Positions 1 to 7,450 of a stretch of DNA of 13,609 nt are shown piece after piece; within the stretch, counting starts at the first letter, position 1; each line of letters starts with the position of its first letter. The DNA is from an uncultured Lachnospiraceae bacterium (lineage in GTDB: Bacteria > Bacillota_A > Clostridia > Lachnospirales > Lachnospiraceae): NCBI GenBank assembly GCA_902780985.1, contig CACZHN010000043.1, positions 1 through 13,609 of the forward strand. The letters are read 5' to 3'. The translations under genes and the position numbers were made by a program. A model generated the notes under the pieces. That model was not told the DNA's origin, searched no databases, and saw only the letters and a list, made by a program, of their open reading frames with translations.

Positions 1-257
1 GAAACCGCATCCTTTATCTCCTCAACTACAACAGGAACAACCTGTGGCTTAACTGCCAGAAGAAGAACTTCCGCAGACTTAACAACTTCAGTATTGCTTT
101 CGGTTACATTTATGCCGAATGCATCTGCAGCCTTTGTTCTTTCAGCCTCAACAGGTGTTGAACATATGATCTCATTTGCAGGGATGATACCCTTCTTTAT
201 AATTCCGCCGATTATGGCACTTGCCATATTTCCGGCACCGATGATTCCTAACTTCAT
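1..257 (-). CDS. proC: Pyrroline-5-carboxylate reductase, N-terminal part (runs off left edge)
   Basis: ProC reduces 1-pyrroline-5-carboxylate to proline with NAD(P)H in the cytoplasm, the last step of proline synthesis. Only the first 85 codons are in the window. They begin MKLGIIGAGNMASAIIGG, the Rossmann nucleotide-binding loop typical of ProC, and include LLLAVKPQVV at about residues 64-73, the conserved second strand region of the family. The ATG at 257 is preceded by a strong GGAGG with suitable spacing. The gene lies 37 bp downstream of a ProC-family paralogue on the same strand, with no terminator between them, so the two are probably co-transcribed. The substrate-binding and dimerisation half lies outside the window, so the symbol rests on the N-terminal domain only. 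Confidence 0.85.
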   Translation of the reverse strand, partial: MKLGIIGAGNMASAIIGGIIKKGIIPANEIICSTPVEAERTKAADAFGINVTESNTEVVKSAEVLLLAVKPQVVPVVVEEIKDAV

Positions 258-294
258 AGCCACCTCCATGTTAAAAAAGATTCAACGCGTTTTA

Positions 295-1083
295 TTATAA
301 GGCAGTCTTCTTTCTTTTAGCAAGAGTCTTTTCAAACAGCTCATCCGCTGTAGCAGGGAACTGCTCATAAACAACCTTTGTACCCTCTTCGGTAATGCCG
401 CCCTTTGTCGCAACTCTTTCCACAACCTTTTCAAATGTCATATCTTTACGAAGCATCAGGTCTCCGGTAGCGCTCATAGTATTAAGCACCATCTTAACGA
501 TCTGATCATCCGGAATCTCGGTATGCTTCTTGGCCGCTTTGCATATAACATCGAATATCGAAGCGATAAATCCCGGCATCCAGCTCACAAGTTCCGAGCC
601 CATTCCGAGTTCATTCTCCGGCAGTTCGATCACATTTCCTATGCAGGAAAGAAGCCCTTTAAGCCTATCCTTATCTTCCGCTGTCACGGAATCGTTATAA
701 CATACCAGCGTCTGTGAGCGGTCTATCTCTGCAGTAACACTCGGGATAACCTTTGCGGTCTTATGATCTGTAAGCTCTCCTATCATGTCAAATGTAATGT
801 TTCCGTTAAGTGACACAAGCAGTGCATCTCTTCCGATACATCCGTCGATATCCACGATGATATCCTTGATATCTACAGGTCTTACACACAGAAAAACGAT
901 ATCCGACTCAGCTGCAAGAGTCTTATTATCATCACAAACTTTGATTCCCTCCGGAACCGTACTCAGTTTATCCTTGCTTCTGTTAGCAACATAAACCTGT
1001 TCAATCTCCCTGTTTTCGGACACAGCAAACTTATCCGCAAGCATCTTTCCCATGCTGCCGTATCCTATTATACCAACCTTCAT
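295..1083 (-). CDS. ComER-like pyrroline-5-carboxylate reductase family protein
   Basis: A 262-residue cytoplasmic protein of full ProC length. The N terminus MKVGIIGYGSMGKML is an NAD(P)-binding Rossmann loop, and FLCVRPVDI near residue 64 matches the ProC core. The dimerisation-domain signature, which is SPGGTT in true ProC, reads TKGGITEEG here. That form, together with FLCVRPVDI and KVIPSVTAEI, resembles the ComER branch of the family as I remember it (in Bacillus, comER lies beside the comE competence operon). I infer a specialised paralogue rather than the main proline enzyme; substrate and activity are unknown. The start at 1083 has AGGAAG 9 nt upstream. It is the first gene of a likely two-gene unit with proC. 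Membership of the family is sure; the ComER assignment is moderate. Confidence 0.8.
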   Translation of the reverse strand: MKVGIIGYGSMGKMLADKFAVSENREIEQVYVANRSKDKLSTVPEGIKVCDDNKTLAAESDIVFLCVRPVDIKDIIVDIDGCIGRDALLVSLNGNITFDMIGELTDHKTAKVIPSVTAEIDRSQTLVCYNDSVTAEDKDRLKGLLSCIGNVIELPENELGMGSELVSWMPGFIASIFDVICKAAKKHTEIPDDQIVKMVLNTMSATGDLMLRKDMTFEKVVERVATKGGITEEGTKVVYEQFPATADELFEKTLAKRKKTAL

Positions 1084-1110
1084 CCAGTATACTTCCTTTC
1101 TGTTTTTTTC

Positions 1111-1146
1111 CTGTACTATTATACCACTCTGATTCTCAATTCATAC
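1111..1146 (-). promoter_or_regulatory. Candidate extended -10 promoter for the comER-like/proC unit
   Basis: On the minus strand TGGTATAAT occupies 1126-1118, a perfect -10 with the TGn extension. The -35 region (1146-1141, GTATGA) is poor, as is common for extended -10 promoters. The predicted start near 1111 gives a leader of about 28 nt, which contains the AGGAAG ribosome site. It lies just after the AraC-family stop codon, which suggests the proC-family pair is transcribed independently of the regulator. Confidence 0.55.
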
Positions 1147-1149
1147 CCC

Positions 1150-1875
1150 TCATCGGAAATCCGACAGATTTCTCCCGGTAACGGACTTGAACGAGTATGA
1201 CAGGGAAGATACGGAAGAATACCCCAGGAGATCGGCAATTTCCTGCATCTTTTTACCCTGTTTTATCTGTTTGACGGCTTCTTCGGCCTTAAGATAACCT
1301 ATGTAGGAATGCGGTGTTACATTCATCTCCTTACGAAAACAGCGTATCATATGGTTTTCGTTTACATTTAATTCGTGAGCGATTCCTTGCACGGAAAGAC
1401 TTCCGAGAGGATAGGAATGGATAATACGCAGTACTTTTTCCGTCAGCGGAGAAAAATGTTCGTCGGAGTTAAGCACCTTTTTTAATTCCCGTATTATCAA
1501 TTCAAAATAAGCATTCGCCACCTTCCGAGGGCAGTCGGAATCCGAGAATTCCTCAGTAAGTGCAAGAATCAGATGACGCAGTTTATCATTCTTTGATAGG
1601 TCAATCTCGCGAAAAGGCGCTCTTAAATATGAGTGAAATGATACAAAATCAAAATAAATATGATCGATCGGATCCGCAGGGTCCTGTGAAACACGAAACT
1701 CATTATCCATGCCGAACACATAAAGAAAGCCTTTTTTTAAGAGCGTGTCCTTCTTATAATATGCCGTTCCGCCCACTATATAATAGATCCTTCCGACAAG
1801 ATTGTTCGGATTGTAATACCAATCTATCGGATTATAGGCTCTTCCGTAGCTTTGAATCAAATATGAACCGTTCAT
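1150..1875 (-). CDS. AraC-family transcriptional regulator
   Basis: A 241-residue cytoplasmic DNA-binding protein. Residues 1 to about 130 form a beta-rich, cupin-like sensor region. The C-terminal ~100 residues are an AraC-type double helix-turn-helix: the first HTH is around LSVQGIAHELNVNENHMIRC and the second around MQEIADLLGYSSVSSLSYSF, followed by the usual F-K-x-V-T-G-R ending. Regulators of this layout normally sense a sugar and activate neighbouring catabolic genes. It is divergent from the GH2 gene across a 174-bp gap, so that gene is the probable target (inference from position). The ATG at 1875 has GAGGT about 6 nt upstream. No ligand can be named from the sequence. Confidence 0.88.
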   Translation of the reverse strand: MNGSYLIQSYGRAYNPIDWYYNPNNLVGRIYYIVGGTAYYKKDTLLKKGFLYVFGMDNEFRVSQDPADPIDHIYFDFVSFHSYLRAPFREIDLSKNDKLRHLILALTEEFSDSDCPRKVANAYFELIIRELKKVLNSDEHFSPLTEKVLRIIHSYPLGSLSVQGIAHELNVNENHMIRCFRKEMNVTPHSYIGYLKAEEAVKQIKQGKKMQEIADLLGYSSVSSLSYSFKSVTGRNLSDFR

Positions 1876-1883
1876 GAAATACC

Positions 1884-1911
1884 TCGAAAACTGTAAAAGC
1901 GTATTTTTCGA
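1884..1911. repeat. 7-bp inverted repeat beside the AraC-family gene start
   Basis: TCGAAAA at 1884-1890 and TTTTCGA at 1905-1911 are perfect inverted copies separated by 14 bp. In the regulator's mRNA the second arm would end inside its GAGGT ribosome site, so this could be a hairpin limiting translation. As DNA it could be an operator. No function is shown by the sequence alone. Confidence 0.4.
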
Positions 1912-2049
1912 AACAAATAGTCAATAATAAAAATGGTTAAATCTTTTTGAGAGATGTATTATTTGTTTATATGTGTAATTTATCTCACAGTTTATCATTT
2001 GTAAAGAAAATCAATTATTCAAAATCATATGCGAAAACGGAGACATGAT

Positions 2050-4566
2050 ATGAAAAAAACGATATTAAACGAAAAATGGGTGTTCCGAAGAGGTTTTTGT
2101 GACTCTTTGGAGGCACTGGCCCAGTGCCGGGGGGAAGAAGTTAACCTGCCTCATGACGGCATGATTTCCACTCCGGTCTCACCTGATGCTATCTCGGGAG
2201 TTGATTCCGGATACTTCAACGGAGGCGTTTGTAATTATACAAAATATCTGTATATTCCTAAGGAATGGGAAGGAGATTCCGTGGGGCTGTATTTTGACGG
2301 AGCCATGATGAATGCCGTTGTGGAAGTGAACGGATATAAGGCCGGAAGTCAGCATTACGGATATGCTCCGTTTTATGTTGATCTGACCGAACTCGTAAGC
2401 TTCGGCGAAGAAAACAGGATCACGATCCATACTAAAACCAACACCGAATCTTATTCCAGATGGTATACGGGACTGGGCTTATACAGAGGAGCAGAACTTC
2501 TTCACGGACCTAAGGTTCATGTTGTACCAAACGGGATTTATGTATATGCCAGGGAGATAACCGATAATACAGCATTCATCGAAGCTCAGGTGGATGTCGC
2601 AAATGAGCTGCCCCGGACCGGACTTGCTATGGTGGAAGTTTATCTGGTAGAGGAACAGAACGGAAAAGCTGCTGATATAAGCGACTCTGTAGCAAGCGCC
2701 AAACAGGTGATCCAGGTAAAAGCATCCGATAAGGAAACGGCAAGGATTGCGCTTCACGTCGAAAATCCTAAGTTGTGGGATATCGACAACCCTAATCTGT
2801 ACCGCGCAATTGTCAGAGTTAAAAATCTCGGAGCATTCAGAACTCACTTTATTCCGGATGAAGTACAAACTATAGACGAGGCTGACGTTCTTTACGGAAT
2901 ACGAAAAGTTACCGCGGACGTCTTCCGCGGACTACAGGTGAACGGGAAAACGGTAAAGCTTAAGGGCGGATGTCTTCATCACGACAACGGTCTCCTGGGT
3001 GCGGTATCCCTTTATGAAACGGAAGCGAGAAAGGTAAAAAAGCTTAAAGAGACCGGCTTCAACGCGATCCGAACGGCACACAATCCGCCTTCGGCAGCTT
3101 TACTGGAAGCCTGCGACAGACTGGGTATGTATGTGTTTGATGAAGCCTTTGATGCATGGGGAATCGCCAAGAGATGCGGAGACTACAGTGTTTATTTTGA
3201 TACCGATTGGGAGAAGGATCTGACTGCATTTATAAGAAGGGACCGTTCTCATCCATGTGTTATTCTTTGGTCTACCGGAAATGAAATCCCTGAAAGGGGC
3301 GGTCTGAATGACGGCTATACTCTTGCCGCCAAGTTAGCAAATAAAATCAGAGAACTGGACGGAACCAGACTTATCAGCAACGGCGTATGCTCTTTCTGGA
3401 GTGGACTGGATGATGCAAGAACTGAAGGAAAGTTCAGAAGTCAGAACGAGGCGGATAACGCGGAAGATGCCCTTTGGGAGAAGTGGTCCGAGCCTTTCGT
3501 TAACGGCCTTGATGTTGTCGGATACAATTACATGGAGGATCTGTATGAGCAGGATCATGTGATGTATCCCGACAGAGTGATCCTCGGTTCAGAGAATTTC
3601 CCTAAAGAAATCGGGTTCAGATGGCCAATGGTGGAAAAGCTTCCGTACGTAATCGGTGAATTTACATGGACGGCATGGGATTATCTGGGAGAAGCCGGAG
3701 TAGGAAAGGCTGTTTATGCCGAACCCGGAGATCCTATAATCGATAAGTACCCCGCATCGTTATTCCCACAGGTTTCTTCCCCTTATCCATGGCGGCTTGC
3801 AAACGATGCGGACTATGACATAACAGGACAATTGCTTCCGCAGGGAGCCTATCGCAGCGTTGTATGGGGAAACAGCAAGACATACCTTTTTACCTATAGT
3901 CCCGATCAGTTCGGCAAAATCGAATTGATAAGTCTGTGGGGTTTTCCGTATGTACAAAAGAATTGGAATTATGAAGGCATGGAAGGAAAGCCTGTAAAGC
4001 TTATGGTTTTCTCGGGAGCACAGGAAGTAGAGGTTTTGATCAACGGAAAATCCATCGGAAGAAAGAGCGTTGAAACCGAGCGGCCTTTACCCTGCAGTGT
4101 CTGCTTCGAAACGACCTACCAGCCGGGTGTTGTGGAAGCAATAAGCTATGTTGACGGAAAAGAAGTAAGCAGAGATATCATGGAGACAACCGGAAAACCA
4201 TCCCGCATTCACTTGATTCCGGAAAAACAGAAGATGAAGGCTGACGGACATGACGTGATCTATGTGGAAGCGGAAATAGTCGATAAGGACGGAAGGCTGG
4301 TTCCCGATGCTGAATTGTCATTATGTGCCGACGTAAGTCTTGTGTCAGATGGCGTAAATACAACTGCAGATAAAACCGCTTATTTGGCCGGATTCGGAAC
4401 GGGCAACCCGATCACCGATGAAATCTATACATACAATCATACAGTCAGCTATCGCGGCCGCGCTTTGGCAATCCTTCGTTCCGGATATACAGCCGGAAAG
4501 GTAATCCTTACAGTTAATGCGGAAGGCCTGCCGGAAGCAAGCGTGGAATTGGAAATCAACGACTGA
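2050..4566 (+). CDS. Glycoside hydrolase family 2 enzyme (beta-galactosidase-like)
   Basis: An 838-residue retaining glycosidase with no signal peptide, so probably cytoplasmic and acting on imported oligosaccharides. Domains in order: GH2 sugar-binding sandwich (about 15-160, containing WYTGLGLYR), immunoglobulin-like domain (about 165-275), TIM barrel (about 282-575), a DUF4982-like domain (about 605-690) and a C-terminal beta domain (about 710-838). The acid/base is E412 in WSTGNEIPE. The best nucleophile candidate is E515 in ILGSENFP, with E537 (IGEFTWTAWDYLGE) the alternative. RTAHNPPS is the conserved GH2 barrel motif. The ATG at 2050 has CGGAGA 7 nt upstream; an in-frame ATG at 2029 has no good ribosome site. 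GH2 includes galactosidases, glucuronidases and mannosidases; the architecture favours beta-galactosidase-type activity but does not prove it. Likely controlled by the divergent AraC-family regulator. Confidence 0.9.
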   Translation: MKKTILNEKWVFRRGFCDSLEALAQCRGEEVNLPHDGMISTPVSPDAISGVDSGYFNGGVCNYTKYLYIPKEWEGDSVGLYFDGAMMNAVVEVNGYKAGSQHYGYAPFYVDLTELVSFGEENRITIHTKTNTESYSRWYTGLGLYRGAELLHGPKVHVVPNGIYVYAREITDNTAFIEAQVDVANELPRTGLAMVEVYLVEEQNGKAADISDSVASAKQVIQVKASDKETARIALHVENPKLWDIDNPNLYRAIVRVKNLGAFRTHFIPDEVQTIDEADVLYGIRKVTADVFRGLQVNGKTVKLKGGCLHHDNGLLGAVSLYETEARKVKKLKETGFNAIRTAHNPPSAALLEACDRLGMYVFDEAFDAWGIAKRCGDYSVYFDTDWEKDLTAFIRRDRSHPCVILWSTGNEIPERGGLNDGYTLAAKLANKIRELDGTRLISNGVCSFWSGLDDARTEGKFRSQNEADNAEDALWEKWSEPFVNGLDVVGYNYMEDLYEQDHVMYPDRVILGSENFPKEIGFRWPMVEKLPYVIGEFTWTAWDYLGEAGVGKAVYAEPGDPIIDKYPASLFPQVSSPYPWRLANDADYDITGQLLPQGAYRSVVWGNSKTYLFTYSPDQFGKIELISLWGFPYVQKNWNYEGMEGKPVKLMVFSGAQEVEVLINGKSIGRKSVETERPLPCSVCFETTYQPGVVEAISYVDGKEVSRDIMETTGKPSRIHLIPEKQKMKADGHDVIYVEAEIVDKDGRLVPDAELSLCADVSLVSDGVNTTADKTAYLAGFGTGNPITDEIYTYNHTVSYRGRALAILRSGYTAGKVILTVNAEGLPEASVELEIND

Positions 4567-4577
4567 CCTCCATCATA

Positions 4578-4606
4578 GTTGACGGCCTCCGGGCCGTCAA
4601 CTTTTT
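4578..4606 (+). terminator. Intrinsic terminator after the GH2 gene
   Basis: Perfect 10-bp stem GTTGACGGCC (4578-4587) and GGCCGTCAAC (4592-4601) with loop TCCG, followed by TTTTT at 4602-4606. It starts 11 bp after the GH2 stop. Read on the minus strand the stem has no T-tract, so it serves the GH2 gene and is at best a weak terminator for the converging valS gene, whose stop codon is at 4615-4617. Confidence 0.93.
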
Positions 4607-4614
4607 ATTTACGT

Positions 4615-7074
4615 CTACTTCTGATCGATTACATTAACTTCAAAGGAATCTCCTTCGTTCAATATGATATTGCCGCAGGAACATGTGGCCTTGATATCTC
4701 CTATTGCATCCTCGATACTCATATCTTTATCAAGCGTAATATGTACTGTATCGATGGTTTCTTTAAGTGACAGATTCCTCTCGGATTTATACTTCCTCAA
4801 CTCTGAAATAATCGCTACTGCTGTCTCACCTATCTGATAATCCTTTTCACTTATACCGTATTCATCAGGAATAGGTCTAATAATTGTTTTATGGATAGAT
4901 ATCTCTTCTTCATGATCTTTATAATAACCCTGATAAATCTCTTCGGTTATATGCGGAATATATATTGCAAAGCATTTCAGCATACCGAGCAATGTATGAT
5001 AAGCCGCGTAAAGTCCGGATCTTCTTGCATTTTCACCGTATATTTCAGGCTTGTATACCCTGTTCTTTATGATCTCGATATAATCATCACAGTAGCTCCA
5101 GAAGAACTTTTCCAGTTCTCCTATTGCCAGTCCGATCTCATACTTCTCAAGGTAATTTTCAAAACGTGCCAACATATTGTTGAATGAATATATAATCCAT
5201 TTATCCATGATCATAAGATCTACGGCTTCGTCCTTATTAAACGGATTCAGCATAACCTTGTTTCCGTTATCATCGGTCTTCTCAAACCCTTCAAGCTGCA
5301 TTATAACAAATTTTGCGGCATTATAGATCTTATTGATCAGCTTACCCGCGTTTTTAAACTCCTCTTCCGAAAAGAAGATATCATTTCCGAGACTGCCGGA
5401 AGAAGTCCATAATCTAACAGCATCGGCTGAAAACATCTTTATGAGTTCGTCGGGTTCCATTTGCGAATTTGCTTTTCTCTTGCTGATCTTTTCACCCTTT
5501 GCTGCCATAACGTGTCCGGAGATCATAACATCTTTCCAAGGGATCTTTCCCGTATGATATAGGCTTTTAACTATCGTATAGAAATCCCAGGTACGGATGA
5601 TGTCATGGGCGTTCGGACGAAGGCTCATCGGAGTCATATCTTCTCTGAAAGCGTTCGAGTCATGCCAGTCAAGATTGATCAGCGGAGTAACCGACGAAGT
5701 AGCCCAGGTATCCATGATATCCTTCTCCGGTTCAAAATCAGTACAACCGCATGAACACGGCTTCTTAGGAGTATCATTTAATGGATTTACAGGAAGGTCT
5801 TCTATTTCAGGTAAATTTACTGCTCCGCATTTTTTACAATACCAAACAGGGAAAGGAACTCCGAAATAGCGCTGTCTTGAAATACACCAATCCCATTCAA
5901 GGTTTTCAACCCAGTTGGTGTATCTGGCCTTCATGTGTGCCGGATACCAGTTTATACTGTCTCCTGCTTTTAAGTATTCTTCTTTATTTGACAGAATGTC
6001 TATGAACCACTGCTTCTTTATGGTGATCTCCATCGGAGTACCGCAGCGCTCATGAGTCGCGACATTATGAGCGATCTCTTCCTGGCGGATCATATAACCC
6101 TGATCCTTAAGGTCAGCGATCATCTCTTTTCGAGCTTCAAGAATTCCCATCCCCGCATATTTTCCGCATATTTCAGACATGGTTCCGTTCTGCAGGATTG
6201 CCTCTTTAAATGTAAGATTATGCTTCTTATACCACTCAAGGTCGGTGAGATCTCCGAAGGTACAGCACATAACAACCCCCGAACCCTTTCCCGGATCAAC
6301 CTTATCATCCTCAAGTACCGGAACGGTAAAGTCAAAAAGCGGAACGCGGATCTGCTTGCCCAGAAGATGCTTATTCTTCTCATCATCAGGATGAATGAAA
6401 ATGCATTGGCAAGCTGCAAGAAGTTCAGGTCTTGTGGTTGCGATCTCAACGTAATTTCCGTCTTCACCATCGATATAGAATCTCAGATAGTTAAACAGCG
6501 ATGGGATTTCTTTTGTTTCAAGCTCTGCCTGGGCAATAGCTGTCTGACATTCGGGACACCACAGCGCCGGAGCTTCGGAAAAATAAACCTTATTCTTTCT
6601 GTAAAGATCGATAAAAGATTTTTGCGAAGTCTTCTGCGCCTTCGGACTTATCGTCGAATATTCATGATCCCAGTCGCAGCTGAAACCTGCTGAAATAAAC
6701 AGCTTCTTAAACTGCTTCTCAAGTTCCGTGGTCTTCCCAAGACACAGCTCGGTAAAATGCTCTCTTGTGGTATCGTGAGCCTTTATACCATGAGTCTCCT
6801 CAACGAGACGTTCCGTCGGAAGTCCGTTATCATCGAATCCGAAGGGATAGAATACGTTGAATCCCTTCATTCTCTTATACCTTGCCATTACTTCGGCCTG
6901 GGAATAAGAAAAAATATGTCCTATATGGATTCTTCCGTTAACTGTCGGAGGCGGTGTGTCTATTGAGTATACCGGAGCTTTCGAGTCCTCCGAAAACTTA
7001 TAGATTTCCTTTTCCTGCCAGAATTCCTGCCACTTCGCCTCTGATTCGGCTGCATTGTACTTCTTTGATAACAT
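4615..7074 (-). CDS. valS: Valyl-tRNA synthetase, archaeal-like type
   Basis: An 819-residue class I aminoacyl-tRNA synthetase that charges tRNA-Val in the cytoplasm. HIGH is at residues 50-53, within PPTVNGRIHIGHIFSYSQ. The KMSKS loop is the variant KISKR at 529-533. IATTRPE marks the editing (CP1) domain, and paired-Cys zinc-knuckle-like motifs (WCPEC; WYCKKC with CSCGC) are present. An anticodon-binding helical domain follows. The PPTVxGxxHIGHxFSY form and FDDNGLPTERLVE resemble ValRS of archaea and a few bacteria such as Rickettsia rather than the usual bacterial PPNVTG-HMGHA type. The protein is also shorter than the usual ~880-950 residues and lacks an obvious C-terminal coiled-coil arm. 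The ATG at 7074 is preceded by GGAAGGAGA; an in-frame ATG at 7116 has no such site. Expression appears to be governed by the attenuator-like leader at 7139-7370. Confidence 0.95.
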   Translation of the reverse strand: MLSKKYNAAESEAKWQEFWQEKEIYKFSEDSKAPVYSIDTPPPTVNGRIHIGHIFSYSQAEVMARYKRMKGFNVFYPFGFDDNGLPTERLVEETHGIKAHDTTREHFTELCLGKTTELEKQFKKLFISAGFSCDWDHEYSTISPKAQKTSQKSFIDLYRKNKVYFSEAPALWCPECQTAIAQAELETKEIPSLFNYLRFYIDGEDGNYVEIATTRPELLAACQCIFIHPDDEKNKHLLGKQIRVPLFDFTVPVLEDDKVDPGKGSGVVMCCTFGDLTDLEWYKKHNLTFKEAILQNGTMSEICGKYAGMGILEARKEMIADLKDQGYMIRQEEIAHNVATHERCGTPMEITIKKQWFIDILSNKEEYLKAGDSINWYPAHMKARYTNWVENLEWDWCISRQRYFGVPFPVWYCKKCGAVNLPEIEDLPVNPLNDTPKKPCSCGCTDFEPEKDIMDTWATSSVTPLINLDWHDSNAFREDMTPMSLRPNAHDIIRTWDFYTIVKSLYHTGKIPWKDVMISGHVMAAKGEKISKRKANSQMEPDELIKMFSADAVRLWTSSGSLGNDIFFSEEEFKNAGKLINKIYNAAKFVIMQLEGFEKTDDNGNKVMLNPFNKDEAVDLMIMDKWIIYSFNNMLARFENYLEKYEIGLAIGELEKFFWSYCDDYIEIIKNRVYKPEIYGENARRSGLYAAYHTLLGMLKCFAIYIPHITEEIYQGYYKDHEEEISIHKTIIRPIPDEYGISEKDYQIGETAVAIISELRKYKSERNLSLKETIDTVHITLDKDMSIEDAIGDIKATCSCGNIILNEGDSFEVNVIDQK

Positions 7075-7138
7075 TTTGTTTTCTCCTTCCTGCTTTATAC
7101 GCTTACAGCAGAGCATGGAACGAACCTTCCGAGAATAT

Positions 7139-7172
7139 AAAAAGACCGCCCATCCTGCAAAGATAAGCGGTC
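7139..7172 (-). terminator. Intrinsic terminator in the valS leader (attenuator)
   Basis: On the minus strand GACCGCTTATC (7172-7162) pairs with GATGGGCGGTC (7154-7144): 11 bp including two G-T wobbles, loop TTTGCAG, then TTTTT at 7143-7139. It lies after the leader ORF stop (7204) and 65 bp before the valS start codon, with no other gene between. It would therefore end transcription before valS unless disrupted. Confidence 0.9.
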
Positions 7173-7220
7173 AGCATATACAATCAGACTATTTACTCTG
7201 AAATTAACCCTTCTCTGCAA
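7155..7220 (-). promoter_or_regulatory. Candidate antiterminator of the valS attenuator
   Basis: On the minus strand 7220-7205, the last codons and stop of the leader ORF (core GCAGAGAAGGGTTA), can pair with 7173-7155 (core TGACCGCTTATCTTTGC). I count 16 pairs, three of them G-T, with three single-base bulges on the 3' strand. The 3' strand contains the whole 5' arm of the terminator, so the two structures exclude each other. A ribosome at the leader stop would cover 7220-7205 and favour termination; one stalled on the Val codons would leave it free. The pairing was found by eye and no energies were calculated. Confidence 0.7.
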
Positions 7221-7308
7221 TCGGTAAATCACACACGTTAACAACACCATACACGTTGACGAGTACGGAGACGACGACGTATGAATTCACGACTGCGTTA
7301 AAATGCAT
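7204..7308 (-). CDS. Valine-rich leader peptide of valS (34 aa)
   Basis: A short ORF of 34 codons plus TAA. Its ATG at 7308 has a strong AAAGGAG (7324-7318) 9 nt upstream. Eleven codons are valine, at positions 6, 7, 11-13, 15, 17, 19, 22, 23 and 25, so 11 of the 20 codons from 6 to 25; GTC, GTG, GTT and GTA are all used. The last Val codon (7236-7234) ends 13 nt before the antiterminator arm, and the stop codon lies within that arm. The peptide has no recognisable domain. I infer that it is translated as a sensor of Val-tRNA charging, like the Phe-rich leader of pheST and the leaders of trp, his and ilv operons in enteric bacteria. It sits 130 nt upstream of valS on the same transcript. Confidence 0.85.
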   Translation of the reverse strand: MHFNAVVNSYVVVSVLVNVYGVVNVCDLPIAEKG

Positions 7309-7341
7309 ATTAAAGAGCTCCTTTCAAAAGATATTATCGAA

Positions 7342-7370
7342 AAATTAACACTAATGCATTCAGATGTCAA
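7342..7370 (-). promoter_or_regulatory. Sigma-A promoter of the valS leader
   Basis: On the minus strand: perfect -35 TTGACA (7370-7365), 17-bp spacer, -10 TAATTT (7347-7342) with a TG extension at 7350-7349. The predicted start near 7335 places the leader ORF about 27 nt into the transcript, so the leader ORF is its first reading frame. Confidence 0.85.
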
Positions 7371-7450
7371 CAGAAAAATGAGATAATTCTTAACGCACTT
7401 TTATTCACGATAATTCTCACATTAAATCCTGTTTAAAAAAATTGCGTCAT

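Noticed and set aside
2029..2049. Earlier ATG for the GH2 protein
   Set aside because: It has no ribosome site, whereas the ATG at 2050 has CGGAGA 7 nt upstream and begins the normal GH2 N terminus.
6052..6693. 213-codon open frame on the plus strand inside valS
   Set aside because: It is antisense to a strongly conserved synthetase, has no recognisable domain and no ribosome site that I can support.
7139..7220. AGGGTTA and ACCGC in the valS leader resemble pieces of a T-box motif
   Set aside because: The T-box core AGGGTGGNACCGCG is contiguous, but here the pieces are about 35 nt apart, there is no TGGN bulge, and there is no room for a Stem I specifier loop between the promoter and the leader ORF. 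The leader-peptide model explains the region better.
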